Positions 17,572-26,154 of a DNA stretch of 64,000 nt are shown here, piece after piece; position 1 is the first letter of the stretch; each line of letters begins with the position of its first letter. The stretch is from the NCBI RefSeq assembly GCF_010998615.1, contig NZ_JAAEAH010000055.1:1-64000 (forward strand), read 5' to 3'. Source of the stretch: Myxococcus sp. CA023 (GTDB lineage Bacteria; Myxococcota; Myxococcia; Myxococcales; Myxococcaceae). The notes below the pieces were generated by a model. That model searched no databases and had not been told where the DNA came from. It was given only the letters and a program-made list of their open reading frames with translations. Made by a program: the position numbers and the translations under genes.

Positions 17572-18933
17572 GTGAGTGCGCCAAACACGATCATCGGGCT
17601 GGGGGCCCTGACGGATCACATCGCCACGGTGCCCCAACTGGATGCAGCGCGTCTCCAGCTCACCGCGGAAGAGAGCTCGGTGCTCCAGCTCGTGGGGCGC
17701 GTGGAGCGCATCGACCAGGTGCTGGCACGCTCCAAGCTGGGCGAGCCGCGCACCATCGCGGTGCTGCTGGCGCTGCGGGCCAAGGGCGCCATCGTCCCCG
17801 CCCGGGTGGTGCCTCGGGGCGCGCCCGCGCCCGTGGTGGACGCGGCCATGGCCGAGCAGGTGGACCTCGAGCCGGAGCGGAAGAAGGAGATCATCGAGCT
17901 GGAGCGCTCGCTCGACGCGATGGACCACTTCACCGTGTTGGGGCTGAAGCCCGGGGCTCCGGCGTCGGAGGTGAAGCAGGCGTATTACAACGCCTCGCGC
18001 CGCTTCCATCCGGACCGCTACTTCGGGAAGAACCTGGGCAGCTTCCGTGCCCGCATGGAGCGCATCTTCCGGCGCCTCACGGATGCGCACAACGTGCTCA
18101 TGCAGCCCGACAAGCGCGAGGCCTACCTGCGCGCGAATCCGGCACTGGCCCAGGCCGAACGCGCCGCCGCGCCGCCGCCACCCTCCGCACCGCCTCCGTC
18201 CGCGCCTGCGCAGCAGCTGCTGACGCCAGAGCCGCCGCCGGTGCATCAGGTTTCATCGCCACCCCCGGCGCCCCGTCCGCCCGTGGCGTCCAGCGGGCCT
18301 TCATCCATTCCGCCGCCGTCGCGTCCGCTGGCGCCACCGCCGGATGATGGCGCGTCCGAAGCGCGCCGGGCGGAGCGGCAGGCCCGGTTGGCCCGGCATC
18401 CCTACCTGGCCCGCACGGGCCGGCTGGCCGAGTTGATTGCCCGGGGCAAGGCCGCCATCGCCAGTGGCGACTGGGAGCGGGCCTATCACGACTTCCATCA
18501 GGTCCAGACGATGGACCCGAAGAACCGCGAAGTCGCTCTTCTCCTGGTCAAGGCGCGCCGGGGGCATGACTCGCAGCGGGCGACCATCGAAGTCGCTCGA
18601 GGGCGGGAGATGGAGCGGCATGGCGACACGCATGGAGCCATGGCGGCCTACCGGCTCGCCTGCTCGCTGGACGACCAGAACGCCGAGGCCGCCTGGCGTT
18701 GCGCCCGCCTGGGGCAGCTGCTGGGGCAGGATGCCGCTGAAAGCCGAGGGCTGGCGCAGCGCGCCGTGGATCTGGCCCCCGACAAGGTCGAGCACCAACT
18801 GACGCTGGGAAAGGTGCTGTTGGACACCGGATCTAAGAAACTCGCGAAGCGGGCCTTCGAGGAGGCGGCGAAGCTGGCCCCGGACAACGCGGAAGCGAAG
18901 GCCGCGCTCAAGAAGCTGCGCTGGACGTTCTAG
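17572..18933 (+). CDS. J-domain protein with C-terminal TPR region
   Basis: 453 aa from the GTG at 17572. About 115 residues of helical N-terminus precede a J domain (DHFTVLGLKPGAPASEVKQAYY then RFHPDRYF with the invariant HPD). After it comes a long Pro/Ala/Ser-rich linker and then a TPR-like helical region of about 180 residues (ASGDWERAYHDFHQVQTMDP, MERHGDTHGAMAAYRLACSL, TGSKKLAKRAFEEAAKLAPD). It lacks the Gly/Phe and zinc domains of canonical DnaJ, so it is a type III J protein. The DnaK-like gene follows 18 bases later, so this should be its dedicated cochaperone (inference). The TPRs may choose clients. Confidence 0.85.
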   Translation: MSAPNTIIGLGALTDHIATVPQLDAARLQLTAEESSVLQLVGRVERIDQVLARSKLGEPRTIAVLLALRAKGAIVPARVVPRGAPAPVVDAAMAEQVDLEPERKKEIIELERSLDAMDHFTVLGLKPGAPASEVKQAYYNASRRFHPDRYFGKNLGSFRARMERIFRRLTDAHNVLMQPDKREAYLRANPALAQAERAAAPPPPSAPPPSAPAQQLLTPEPPPVHQVSSPPPAPRPPVASSGPSSIPPPSRPLAPPPDDGASEARRAERQARLARHPYLARTGRLAELIARGKAAIASGDWERAYHDFHQVQTMDPKNREVALLLVKARRGHDSQRATIEVARGREMERHGDTHGAMAAYRLACSLDDQNAEAAWRCARLGQLLGQDAAESRGLAQRAVDLAPDKVEHQLTLGKVLLDTGSKKLAKRAFEEAAKLAPDNAEAKAALKKLRWTF

Positions 18934-18951
18934 GAGTAAGTACGGTTCCCC

Positions 18952-20793
18952 ATGGCTGAGCCCGAACCCCTCATTGGCATCGACCTGGGAACGACGAACA
19001 GCATCGTCGCCACCGTCCAGGACGGCCAGCCCGTCGTCATCAAGAACCGCACGGGCCAGGGGCTCACGCCCTCCGTCGTGGCCATGGCGAAGAATGGCAA
19101 GCGGCTGGTGGGCAGCATCGCCAAGCGGCAGGCCATCACCAATCCGCAGGAGACGGTGTACGCGGCCAAGCGGCTCATCGGTCGGAAGTTCTCCTCGCAC
19201 GAGGTGCAGGACTCGCTGCGCGCGCTGTCCTACGAGGTGGTGGCGGGGCAGCACGACGACTTGCGCATCCGCATGGGCGGCAAGGACCTGTCCGTCCCCG
19301 AAATCAGCGCCATGATTCTCCAGGAGCTGAAGGCGGACGCGGAGGCGCACTTCGGCCGGCCCGTCTCCAAGGCCGTCATCACGGTGCCGGCCTACTTCAA
19401 CGACGCCCAACGCCAGGCCACCAAGGACGCGGGCCGCATCGCCGGGCTGGACGTGCTGCGAATCATCAACGAGCCCACGGCGGCGGCGCTGGCCTACGGC
19501 TTCGGCCGCACGGTGAACGGGCGCGTGGCGGTGCTGGACCTGGGTGGCGGCACCTTCGACGTGTCCGTGCTGGATATCTCCCAGGGCGTCTTCGACGTGG
19601 TGGGCACCGGCGGTGACACCTATCTGGGCGGTGAGGACTGGGACAACCGCATCATCGAATGGCTCGTCTTCGGCTTCGCGAAGGAGCACGGCATCGACCT
19701 GCGCAAGGACCGCATGGCGTTGCAGCGGCTCAAGGACGCGGCGGAGAAGGCCAAGGTGGAGCTGTCCAGCGTGCGCGAGACGGGGCTCAACCTGCCCTTC
19801 ATCTGCACGCCGCCCGGCGGTGGTGCGGCGCTGCACCTGCAAGCCACGCTGAGCCGCGACAAGCTGGATGACCTGACGTCCGACCTGGCGGAGCGGGTGG
19901 TGGGGCTGACCACCGAGGTGCTCGGCGAGGCGGGCGTGCGCGCCTCCGAGCTGAAGGAAGTCATCCTCGTGGGCGGCATGTCGCGCATGCCGAAAATCGT
20001 GGAGGCCGTGCGCGGCTACTTCCGCCGCGAGCCCTGCAAGGGCGTCCATCCGGACGAGGTGGTGGCGCTGGGCGCCGCGATTCAGGCCCACGCGCTGGTG
20101 CAGCCGGAGCATGAGCTGCTCTTGCTGGACGTGACGCCGCAGAGCCTGGGCGTGGCCATCGCCGGGGGCTCCGTGCGCCGGCTCATCCCCAAGAACACCA
20201 CGGTGCCCACGTCGGCCACGGAGGTCTTCGCCACGTCGAAGGACTTCCAGCGCGTCGTGAAGATCATGGTGCTCCAGGGCGAGCACGACCTGGCGCACCA
20301 GAACGAGCTGCTGGGCGAGTTCGTCCTCACCGGCCTGCGGGAAGCGCCACGGGGCCAGGTGGAGATCGACGTCACGTTCGACATCAACGCGGAGGGCATC
20401 GTCTCCGTGCACGCGAAGGACCGGGAGACGGGGCTTCGCCAGTCCATCACCGTCACCGCGTCCAGCGGCCTCACGGAGGAGGAGCTCCAGCGCATCATGG
20501 ACGAGCAGCGCGGCTACCTCATCGCCGCGCGTGCGTCCGAGGAGCTGAAGACGCGGCGCGTGGAGCTGGACTCGCTGGCGCGCGACGTGGTGGACGCGCT
20601 CACGCGGGCGCGGCTGCTGCCGGGCGGAGGAGGCCTGGCGCCGGATGTGATGCCTCGCGCGGAGCAGGTGCTGGAGCACGCGCGCGCGGTCCGTGCGGGC
20701 GAGGACGTGGCGGCGCTGGGCCGCGCGTGTGAACTGCTCACGGGATGCCTGGCGCAGCTCAAGGGCCCGGCGCCCGGCGGCACGGGGCGGTAG
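18952..20793 (+). CDS. DnaK-family Hsp70 chaperone (probably a paralogue, not housekeeping DnaK)
   Basis: 613 aa. Complete nucleotide-binding domain: [67 protein letters not shown] and [11 protein letters not shown]. The substrate-binding domain follows ([15 protein letters not shown], and later [19 protein letters not shown]). The helical lid is shorter than in housekeeping DnaK and lacks the usual acidic C-terminal tail. There is no grpE or canonical dnaJ beside it; instead it lies between a J/TPR protein and a TPR protein. Myxobacteria have several Hsp70 paralogues, and this looks like a specialised one. Confidence 0.9.
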   Translation: MAEPEPLIGIDLGTTNSIVATVQDGQPVVIKNRTGQGLTPSVVAMAKNGKRLVGSIAKRQAITNPQETVYAAKRLIGRKFSSHEVQDSLRALSYEVVAGQHDDLRIRMGGKDLSVPEISAMILQELKADAEAHFGRPVSKAVITVPAYFNDAQRQATKDAGRIAGLDVLRIINEPTAAALAYGFGRTVNGRVAVLDLGGGTFDVSVLDISQGVFDVVGTGGDTYLGGEDWDNRIIEWLVFGFAKEHGIDLRKDRMALQRLKDAAEKAKVELSSVRETGLNLPFICTPPGGGAALHLQATLSRDKLDDLTSDLAERVVGLTTEVLGEAGVRASELKEVILVGGMSRMPKIVEAVRGYFRREPCKGVHPDEVVALGAAIQAHALVQPEHELLLLDVTPQSLGVAIAGGSVRRLIPKNTTVPTSATEVFATSKDFQRVVKIMVLQGEHDLAHQNELLGEFVLTGLREAPRGQVEIDVTFDINAEGIVSVHAKDRETGLRQSITVTASSGLTEEELQRIMDEQRGYLIAARASEELKTRRVELDSLARDVVDALTRARLLPGGGGLAPDVMPRAEQVLEHARAVRAGEDVAALGRACELLTGCLAQLKGPAPGGTGR

Positions 20794-21678
20794 ATGAGCA
20801 GCCAGCGCGCGAACCAGCTCATCGAGGCAGGACTGTGGCTGCGCCTCAGTGGCGACGCCCAGGGGGCGCAGCGGCTCTTTGAGCGCGCGCTGGAGCTGGA
20901 TTCGACCAACACCCGCGCCCGGGAGTACCTGGCGGCCGCCGCGGGCGCGCCTTCGCGGGGCGCGGCGACGCCGTTCGAGCGGCCTCCGGAGTTGGAGCCT
21001 TCGCTGGGGCGGCTGGCGCCTACCGACGCGGACCTGCCCGTCTCACCGGCGCTGGAAGGCGACTGGGGCGCATGGGCGGAAGGGCAGGGCGGCCCCTCGG
21101 AGGCCGGTGGCAAGTCGCCCCCGGCGCCCGTCGTCCTTCGGGAGGCGCTGGACGGCGCGCCGGCGGACGTGCTGGAGCTGCTGGCGCGTGACGTGGTCAT
21201 CGAGTTCGACGAGCCCGTCATCCAGACGAAGGGGGACACCGACGAGTACGGCATCCCCGAGGGCCACACCCAGGAGTTTGGCCTGCCCGTGGCGGAGAGC
21301 GAGCTGGACCTGCTCCTGCGCGGGGCCGAGGACCTGCTGGAGCTGGATGACCACTCCGGCGCGGTGGACCTGCTCTTCAAGGCGAAGGGGCTGGCGCCAT
21401 CGGACATCCGCGTGGAGTCGCTGCGCGCGCGCAGTGAGCGGATGCTGATGGCCCGGCTGGAGTCCAAGCTGGGGGACCTGGGCCGGGTGCCCGCGGTGCG
21501 CCTCCAGCCGGACGACATCATCTGGCTCAACCTGGACCACCGCGCCGGCTTCGTGCTGGCGCAGATTGACGGCTCGGTGAGCTACGAGGACCTCTTCTCG
21601 CTGTCGGGGATGACGCGGCTGGATACCGCGCGCATCCTCGTCCAGCTCATCGATGAAGGCGTCATTTCCGCGGGCTGA
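20794..21678 (+). CDS. TPR protein with conserved C-terminal helical domain
   Basis: 294 aa. The ATG follows the Hsp70 stop with no gap, so translation is probably coupled. N-terminal TPR unit (AGLWLRLSGDAQGAQRLFERALELDSTNTRAREYL, about residues 12-48), then a Pro/Gly-rich linker, an acidic segment, and a second TPR region (AEDLLELDDHSGAVDLLFKAKGLAPSDIR). The last 70 residues, with LDHRAGFVLAQIDGSVSYED and ARILVQLIDEGVI, resemble a C-terminal module I associate with other myxobacterial TPR regulators. Function unknown. Its context suggests it works with the Hsp70 and J protein, perhaps as adaptor or client. Confidence 0.72.
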   Translation: MSSQRANQLIEAGLWLRLSGDAQGAQRLFERALELDSTNTRAREYLAAAAGAPSRGAATPFERPPELEPSLGRLAPTDADLPVSPALEGDWGAWAEGQGGPSEAGGKSPPAPVVLREALDGAPADVLELLARDVVIEFDEPVIQTKGDTDEYGIPEGHTQEFGLPVAESELDLLLRGAEDLLELDDHSGAVDLLFKAKGLAPSDIRVESLRARSERMLMARLESKLGDLGRVPAVRLQPDDIIWLNLDHRAGFVLAQIDGSVSYEDLFSLSGMTRLDTARILVQLIDEGVISAG

Positions 21679-21681
21679 CGG

Positions 21682-22161
21682 CTAGCCGCGGATGATGGCC
21701 GACCACGTGCCCTTCACCACCAGGGTGCCGTGCTGGTTGCGCGACTCGCTGGTGACGATGACGAAGCCCATGCGGGCGCGCTCGTAGAGGTCCGCGATGC
21801 GGCCGGTGGTCGTCATCACATCGCCTGGGCGCATGACGTCCAGGAACTCCAGGTCCTGTTCGCCGTGCACCAGCATCTGCATGTTGATGTTCAACGCGGG
21901 GTCCGCGATGGCGGCGCTGAAGGGGCGGATGGCGAAGACGACGGCGAAGCTGGGGAAGGCGATGAGGCCCCCGTGCGGCCCCGCCTTGGCGGCCTGCTCG
22001 TCGTAGAGGAGCGGGCTGACGTGCGCGGGAGGCTCGCCCGGCGTTCCGGCGCCCGGCTTCGCGCCGCCGACGGCGAGCGTGAACTCGCGCATCTTCTCCT
22101 CGCCCAGGGTGTAGCGGTACGGGCCGTACTCACGGCCGATGAATTGCTTGTCGAGGGCCAT
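21682..22161 (-). CDS. FAS1-like (HadA-type) hot-dog dehydratase subunit
   Basis: 159 aa, matching the MaoC dehydratase N-terminal/FAS1-like domain. Such proteins are the noncatalytic partner of a HadB-type (3R)-hydroxyacyl dehydratase. Recognisable parts are FIGREYGPYRYTLGEEKMREF at the N-terminus, then GLIAFPSFAVVFA and HGEQDLEFLDVMRPGDVM. It lacks the hydratase D-x-N-P-x-H motif. The gene lies 5 bases downstream of the MaoC-like gene, so the two proteins probably form a heterodimer like mycobacterial HadA/HadC with HadB. The substrate is unknown. The start at 22161 is the ATG giving MALDKQF. Confidence 0.78.
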   Translation of the reverse strand: MALDKQFIGREYGPYRYTLGEEKMREFTLAVGGAKPGAGTPGEPPAHVSPLLYDEQAAKAGPHGGLIAFPSFAVVFAIRPFSAAIADPALNINMQMLVHGEQDLEFLDVMRPGDVMTTTGRIADLYERARMGFVIVTSESRNQHGTLVVKGTWSAIIRG

Positions 22162-22166
22162 GGTCG

Positions 22167-22562
22167 TTACCCGATGAAGGCTTCGACGACGGCGCCCTTG
22201 AGGACGTCCTCGCCGCGCTGGTTGGTGGCGGAGACTTCCGCCGTGAGCCGCCCGTCCTGGACGGCGGTGACGCGACCCTGGAAGGTAATCGTGTCCTCGG
22301 GCCGCACCGGGCGCGAGAAGCGCGCCTTCACGCGGCGGACCCGGCCCGGGTCCTCCACGAAGCCGGCAATGGCTTCCACCACCCAGCCCAGGGTGCACAG
22401 CCCCTGGAGGATGTTGCCGTTGAGCCCGGCGGCGGAGCCCGCCTCCGGGTCGATGTGGATGGGGTTGTAATCCCCCGAAGCGCCCGCGTAGTAAATCGGC
22501 CGGTACCGGTCGCACTCGCGGACGTGCGTGAACGTGTCGCCTGGCTGGTAGGTGCGTGGCAT
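22167..22562 (-). CDS. MaoC-like (HadB-type) enoyl-CoA hydratase/dehydratase
   Basis: 131 aa hot-dog protein with the full hydratase-2 motif, YAGASGDYNPIHIDPEAG, in which the Asp and His are the catalytic pair. It should hydrate or dehydrate (R)-3-hydroxyacyl thioesters. NILQGLCTLGWVVEAI is the typical following helix. It sits between the fatty-acyl-reductase-like SDR (upstream) and the FAS1-like partner (downstream, 5 bases apart). The likely role is one elongation or beta-oxidation step in a short lipid pathway, working with the partner protein (inference). Confidence 0.85.
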   Translation of the reverse strand: MPRTYQPGDTFTHVRECDRYRPIYYAGASGDYNPIHIDPEAGSAAGLNGNILQGLCTLGWVVEAIAGFVEDPGRVRRVKARFSRPVRPEDTITFQGRVTAVQDGRLTAEVSATNQRGEDVLKGAVVEAFIG

Positions 22563-22601
22563 GGGAACCGTGGATCTACCACGGCTGGCCGCCGCGCGTG
22601 C

Positions 22602-23744
22602 TCAGGGACGCTCCGCGTCGGGTGCCGCGCCCTGATCCAACGGGTCGTCCTCATCCGAGCCTTCACGGCGCTTGCGGTACTGGTCCCGCACGTAGGCCAC
22701 GAGCTGATCCAGATAGGACGACAGGGGAGGGCACCGCACGCCGGTGCCGTCCAGCAGCTCCAGCGTGTTGTGGCAGTTGTAGATGGCCAGGTGGTTGACG
22801 TAGCTGATGGCGGCGCGCTGCGGGCGGGCCAGCTTCTCCAGCAGTGGCAGCCGCAGCATGACGTCCGCCGCCCGCGCGGAGAGGTTGAAGCGCGGCAGCT
22901 TCTTGTTCGACTTCTCCGCGATGAGCTCGTACACGCGGCGCGCGCTCATCGGGTTGGGGTCCACCAGGTGGAAGGTGTTGCCCTGGGCGCGCGGGTCCTT
23001 CGACAGGCGCCACACCGCCTCCACCACGTAGTCCACCGGCACCACGTTCAGCGGCGCCACGCCGTTGCCCGGCAGGGGCAGGGGCACCACCAGCGGCGAG
23101 GTGACCAGGAGGATGCCCAGGTAGTAGGGCCCCTCGAAGCGGTCAATCTCCCCCGTGCGGGAGTCCCCCACCACGCTGGAGGGCCGGAAGACGGTGATGG
23201 GCAGGGTGGCGCCCGCGCGCTGCACCAGCCGCTCCGCCTGGAACTTTGTCTCCTCGTAGGCGTTGCGGAAGCCCTGGCCCCGGTCCAGTTCGTCCTCGGC
23301 GATGACGCCCAGGCGGTCGCCGGACACGTAGCAGGTGGAGAAGTAGTTGAAGCGCGTGAGCTTCCCGCAGTCCCGAGCCAGCTCCAGCATGTTGCGGGTG
23401 CCGTCCACGTTCACCCGCCAGGCCGTCTCCTTGGCCACGCCCAGCTGGGCCACCGCCGCCAGGTGGAAGATGTCCGTCACCCGCTCGCACAGGCGCTGGT
23501 ACTCCTCGCCCGACAGGCCCAGGTGCATGTCCACCACGTCGCCGGTGAGCAGCTCCACCTTGGCGCCCTTCACGCGGGCGGCGTGCTGCTGCGCCTCCTT
23601 GAACGACTTGGGCTGCACCAGCGCGTAGATGTGCCCCTTCGGGTCCTCGCGGGCGATGTGCTCCACCAGCCGCTTGCCGATGAATCCCGGGTAGCCGGTG
23701 AGGAAGTACGTTCCGGCCGTGGCCTTCTTGCGCGTCTCGCTCAT
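22602..23744 (-). CDS. SDR/fatty-acyl-CoA-reductase-like NAD(P)-binding protein
   Basis: 380 aa extended SDR of the male-sterility/NAD_binding_4 type. The cofactor site is YFLTGYPGFIGKRLVEHIA; FHLAAVAQLGV follows the fourth strand; FSTCYVSGD and the catalytic Y-x3-K in NAYEETKFQAERL are present. The protein ends in a charged tail after LDQLVAYVRDQYRKR. Family members reduce fatty acyl-CoA or acyl-ACP, or act as epimerase-like dehydrogenases. Context with a HadA/HadB pair and coaE favours acyl thioester chemistry. The ATG at 23744 gives MSETRKK; an upstream extension is rejected because it has poor composition. Confidence 0.78.
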   Translation of the reverse strand: MSETRKKATAGTYFLTGYPGFIGKRLVEHIAREDPKGHIYALVQPKSFKEAQQHAARVKGAKVELLTGDVVDMHLGLSGEEYQRLCERVTDIFHLAAVAQLGVAKETAWRVNVDGTRNMLELARDCGKLTRFNYFSTCYVSGDRLGVIAEDELDRGQGFRNAYEETKFQAERLVQRAGATLPITVFRPSSVVGDSRTGEIDRFEGPYYLGILLVTSPLVVPLPLPGNGVAPLNVVPVDYVVEAVWRLSKDPRAQGNTFHLVDPNPMSARRVYELIAEKSNKKLPRFNLSARAADVMLRLPLLEKLARPQRAAISYVNHLAIYNCHNTLELLDGTGVRCPPLSSYLDQLVAYVRDQYRKRREGSDEDDPLDQGAAPDAERP

Positions 23745-23767
23745 GCGGCGCGCAGCATACCCGGCGC

Positions 23768-24364
23768 TCAGCCGCGCGCGAGCATGGCGCGCCACATCGC
23801 TTCAACCTGGGCGCGGGTGGAGGCCAGGTCCCCACTGTTGTCGATGACCCAGGTGGCATGGGCGCGCTTGTCGTCCAGGGGGAGCTGGGCGGCCAGCCGG
23901 GCGTCGGCGGCGTCGGAGTCCAGCCCGTCGCGCGACATCAGCCGGGCCTTCTGTAGCGCGCGGGGCACCCACACCACCGCCACGGCCTCCATCCAGGCGT
24001 GCATGCCGCTTTCGATGAGCAGGGGCACGTCGTAGATGACGCGCGCCACGCCCCGTTCCTCCAGCGCCTGGAGCTTGTCCATGAAGGCCTGACGCACCAG
24101 CGGGTGGGTGATGTCGTTGAGCGCGGCGCGCTCTGCGGGGTCCCCGAAGACGCGTGCGCCCAGCTTCGCCCTGTCCAGCCGGCCGTCCGAGCCCACCACG
24201 CCGGGGAAGCGCGCCGCCACCGCGGCCAGCCCGGGCGTGCCCGGTTCCACCACCTCGCGGGCAATCACGTCCGCGTCCAGCACCTCCGCGCCCAGCTCCC
24301 GCAGGACGCGCGTCACGGTGCTCTTGCCGGAGGCGATGCCTCCCGTCAGTCCGAAGACGTGCAC
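23768..24364 (-). CDS. coaE: Dephospho-CoA kinase
   Basis: 198 aa, last enzyme of coenzyme A synthesis (phosphorylates the 3'-OH of dephospho-CoA). It has the P-loop in MHVFGLTGGIASGKSTV, then VLDADVIAREVVEPG for substrate, and the lid/CoA region with HPLVRQAFMDKL and VIYDVPLLIESGM. Normal length. It begins an apparent minus-strand run continuing with the SDR and the two dehydratase subunits. A 23-base gap separates it from the SDR, so CoA supply and acyl-CoA use may be cotranscribed. Confidence 0.95.
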   Translation of the reverse strand: MHVFGLTGGIASGKSTVTRVLRELGAEVLDADVIAREVVEPGTPGLAAVAARFPGVVGSDGRLDRAKLGARVFGDPAERAALNDITHPLVRQAFMDKLQALEERGVARVIYDVPLLIESGMHAWMEAVAVVWVPRALQKARLMSRDGLDSDAADARLAAQLPLDDKRAHATWVIDNSGDLASTRAQVEAMWRAMLARG

Positions 24365-24374
24365 GGGCGTGGCC

Positions 24375-24842
24375 TTACTTCGCGGCCTTCTGCGTGGTGA
24401 ACGTCAACGACTGAACCGTCTTGCCGTCCTCGTTGAAGAAGATGGCCAGGCCCAGGCGGGGGTAGAGAAAGTAGGTGCGGAAGTCGTCCGTCAGCTTGCG
24501 CAGGTAGCAAGGAGTGGCGGGCGCGGCGCCGGAGGGGCAGGAGGGGCCGTAGCTGTTCTCCACCGTCTCCTTGTCGATGATGGGCCCGGGGAACACGTCG
24601 ATGCGCTCCACCAGCTGCGTGTCCGGATCCACCTTGAACTGGGTCTGGGTGGTGCCCTTGATGGCCTCCTTGGATAGGTAGGCGATGATCTCCTTGCCGT
24701 CCTGTTTGACGGTGCGCGAGGGCTCACCGAACTTCTTGATGATTTCGTCGCGCTTCGACACGCCCGGCTCAATGCCCTGCCAGGGCTTGGCGGCGGCGGG
24801 GACGGCGAAGGTGAGGACGGCGAGGACGGTCAGGATGCGCAT
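24375..24842 (-). CDS. Small secreted protein, SmpA/BamE-like N-terminal motif
   Basis: 155 aa with a clear Sec signal peptide (MRILTVLAVLTFAVPAAAK). The mature start, IEPGVSKRDEIIKKFGEPS, has the pattern of small SmpA/OmlA-like modules (GxxxxxVxxxFGxPS). Two cysteines in PSCPSGAAPATPC could form a disulfide. No lipobox, so it is periplasmic and soluble rather than a lipoprotein. It ends 10 bases before coaE. No function can be assigned. Confidence 0.7.
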   Translation of the reverse strand: MRILTVLAVLTFAVPAAAKPWQGIEPGVSKRDEIIKKFGEPSRTVKQDGKEIIAYLSKEAIKGTTQTQFKVDPDTQLVERIDVFPGPIIDKETVENSYGPSCPSGAAPATPCYLRKLTDDFRTYFLYPRLGLAIFFNEDGKTVQSLTFTTQKAAK

Positions 24843-24969
24843 ACGGCTCCTCCCTGCTGGAACGGGCGGGCAAGGCTCTAGCAATCCCCTATGCCCGACG
24901 GAAGTTTCTGCCGGTCATTCAACCACGAGACGCCTTGCCCCGTCCGGGGGGCTCTGCTACTCCGGCTTC

Positions 24970-25446
24970 ATGCGCGTTCCTGGCATCAGGATACTCTCCC
25001 TTCTCGTGCTGGCCGCCGCTGGGGCGGCCGGGGGCGCCGACTTCGTAGGCCCGGACAGCTGCAAGGGCTGCCACCCCGAGGCCTACGACGCCTGGATGCA
25101 GTCGAAGCACGCCCGGGCGGAGAGTTCGCTCACCGACCAGCAGAAGAAGGACGGGCGCTGCCTGTCCTGCCACTCGCCGGAGCAGGTCACCCAGGCGACG
25201 GTGAATGTCACCTGTGAGACGTGCCACGGCGGAGGGCAGTACTACTCGCCCGAGTACGTGATGAAGGACTCGGAGCTGGCGCGCCTGGTGGGCCTGGTGG
25301 ACCCCTCTGAGAAGCAGTGCCGCTCCTGCCACGACGCTTCCTCGCCCTCCCTCCGGCCGTTCGACTTCAAGGAGTCGCTCAAGGCCATCGACCACTGGTC
25401 CGCCGAGCGCGCCCGCCGCGCCGCGGATCCGTCGGCCAAGAAATGA
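24970..25446 (+). CDS. Tetraheme c-type cytochrome, secreted
   Basis: 158 aa. A signal peptide (ILSLLVLAAAGAAGGA) leads to a mature domain with four CxxCH heme-attachment sites: CKGCH, CLSCH, CETCH and CRSCH. The spacing and the opening FVGPDSCKGCHPEAYDAWMQSKH resemble the cytochrome c554/multiheme c3-type family, which carries electrons in the periplasm. The sequence from CETCHGG onward includes YYSPEYVMKDSELA. No maturation or reductase gene is adjacent. The start at 24970 is divergent from the small secreted gene at 24375-24842. It is followed 4 bases later by engB. Confidence 0.88.
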   Translation: MRVPGIRILSLLVLAAAGAAGGADFVGPDSCKGCHPEAYDAWMQSKHARAESSLTDQQKKDGRCLSCHSPEQVTQATVNVTCETCHGGGQYYSPEYVMKDSELARLVGLVDPSEKQCRSCHDASSPSLRPFDFKESLKAIDHWSAERARRAADPSAKK

Positions 25447-25450
25447 CGTT

Positions 25451-26071
25451 GTGATCAAGGTCCTCGACGCACGCTTCGTCACCACCGCCGTGGAGCCCAA
25501 GGGCTACCCGACGGACCACACGGCGGAGGTGGCCTTCGTCGGCCGCTCCAACGTGGGCAAATCCTCCATGATCAACGCGCTCACCGGCCGCAGGAAGCTG
25601 GTGCGCGTGTCCAACACGCCGGGGCGCACCCGGACGTTGAACTTCTTTGACGTGGACCTGGAGCGCGGCGGCGTGCGCCACCAGCTCCGCCTGGCCGACC
25701 TGCCGGGCTACGGCTTCGCCAAGGCCAGCAAGGCGGACAAGGCCCAGTGGGAGAAGATGATCACCACCTACCTGGAGAAGCGGCACCGCCTGGAGGCCGT
25801 GGTCAGCATCGTGGACGTGGAGGTGGGCCCCACGCCGGACGACCTCACCACGCTCGACTATCTCCAGGCGCACAACCGCCGGGTGCTGGTGGTGGCCACC
25901 AAGGTGGACCGGCTCACCAAGGCCAAGCGCAAGCCTCGGCTGGTGGAGCTCTCCAAATTGATGGACCTGCCGCTGGAGGTCATCCTCCCTTTCTCCTCCA
26001 CGGAGAAGCTGGGCGTGGATGAGGTCTGGGGCGCGCTGCTCGACACCTTCGGCAAGTCCACCCGCGTCTGA
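25451..26071 (+). CDS. engB: Ribosome-biogenesis GTPase EngB (YsxC/YihA)
   Basis: 206 aa essential GTPase for large-subunit assembly. G1 loop GRSNVGKSSMINAL; the G2 threonine in NTPGRTRTLNFF; G3 in LADLPGYGFAKAS; G4 in VATKVDRLTKAKR; and G5 in FSSTEKLGVDEV. GTG start at 25451, 4 bases after the cytochrome stop. Complete and of normal length. Confidence 0.95.
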   Translation: MIKVLDARFVTTAVEPKGYPTDHTAEVAFVGRSNVGKSSMINALTGRRKLVRVSNTPGRTRTLNFFDVDLERGGVRHQLRLADLPGYGFAKASKADKAQWEKMITTYLEKRHRLEAVVSIVDVEVGPTPDDLTTLDYLQAHNRRVLVVATKVDRLTKAKRKPRLVELSKLMDLPLEVILPFSSTEKLGVDEVWGALLDTFGKSTRV

Positions 26072-26154
26072 GGGCCGCCGGCATCATCCGGTAGCCGCCG
26101 CTCCCGGTGGGGTTCTGCTCCCGGGCCGGGGGGCGCTGTGGTAGGGACCGCGCC

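Noticed and set aside
18301-20679. Long minus-strand frame over the Hsp70 gene (about 790 codons)
   Set aside because: Antisense shadow; no domain, no ribosome site.
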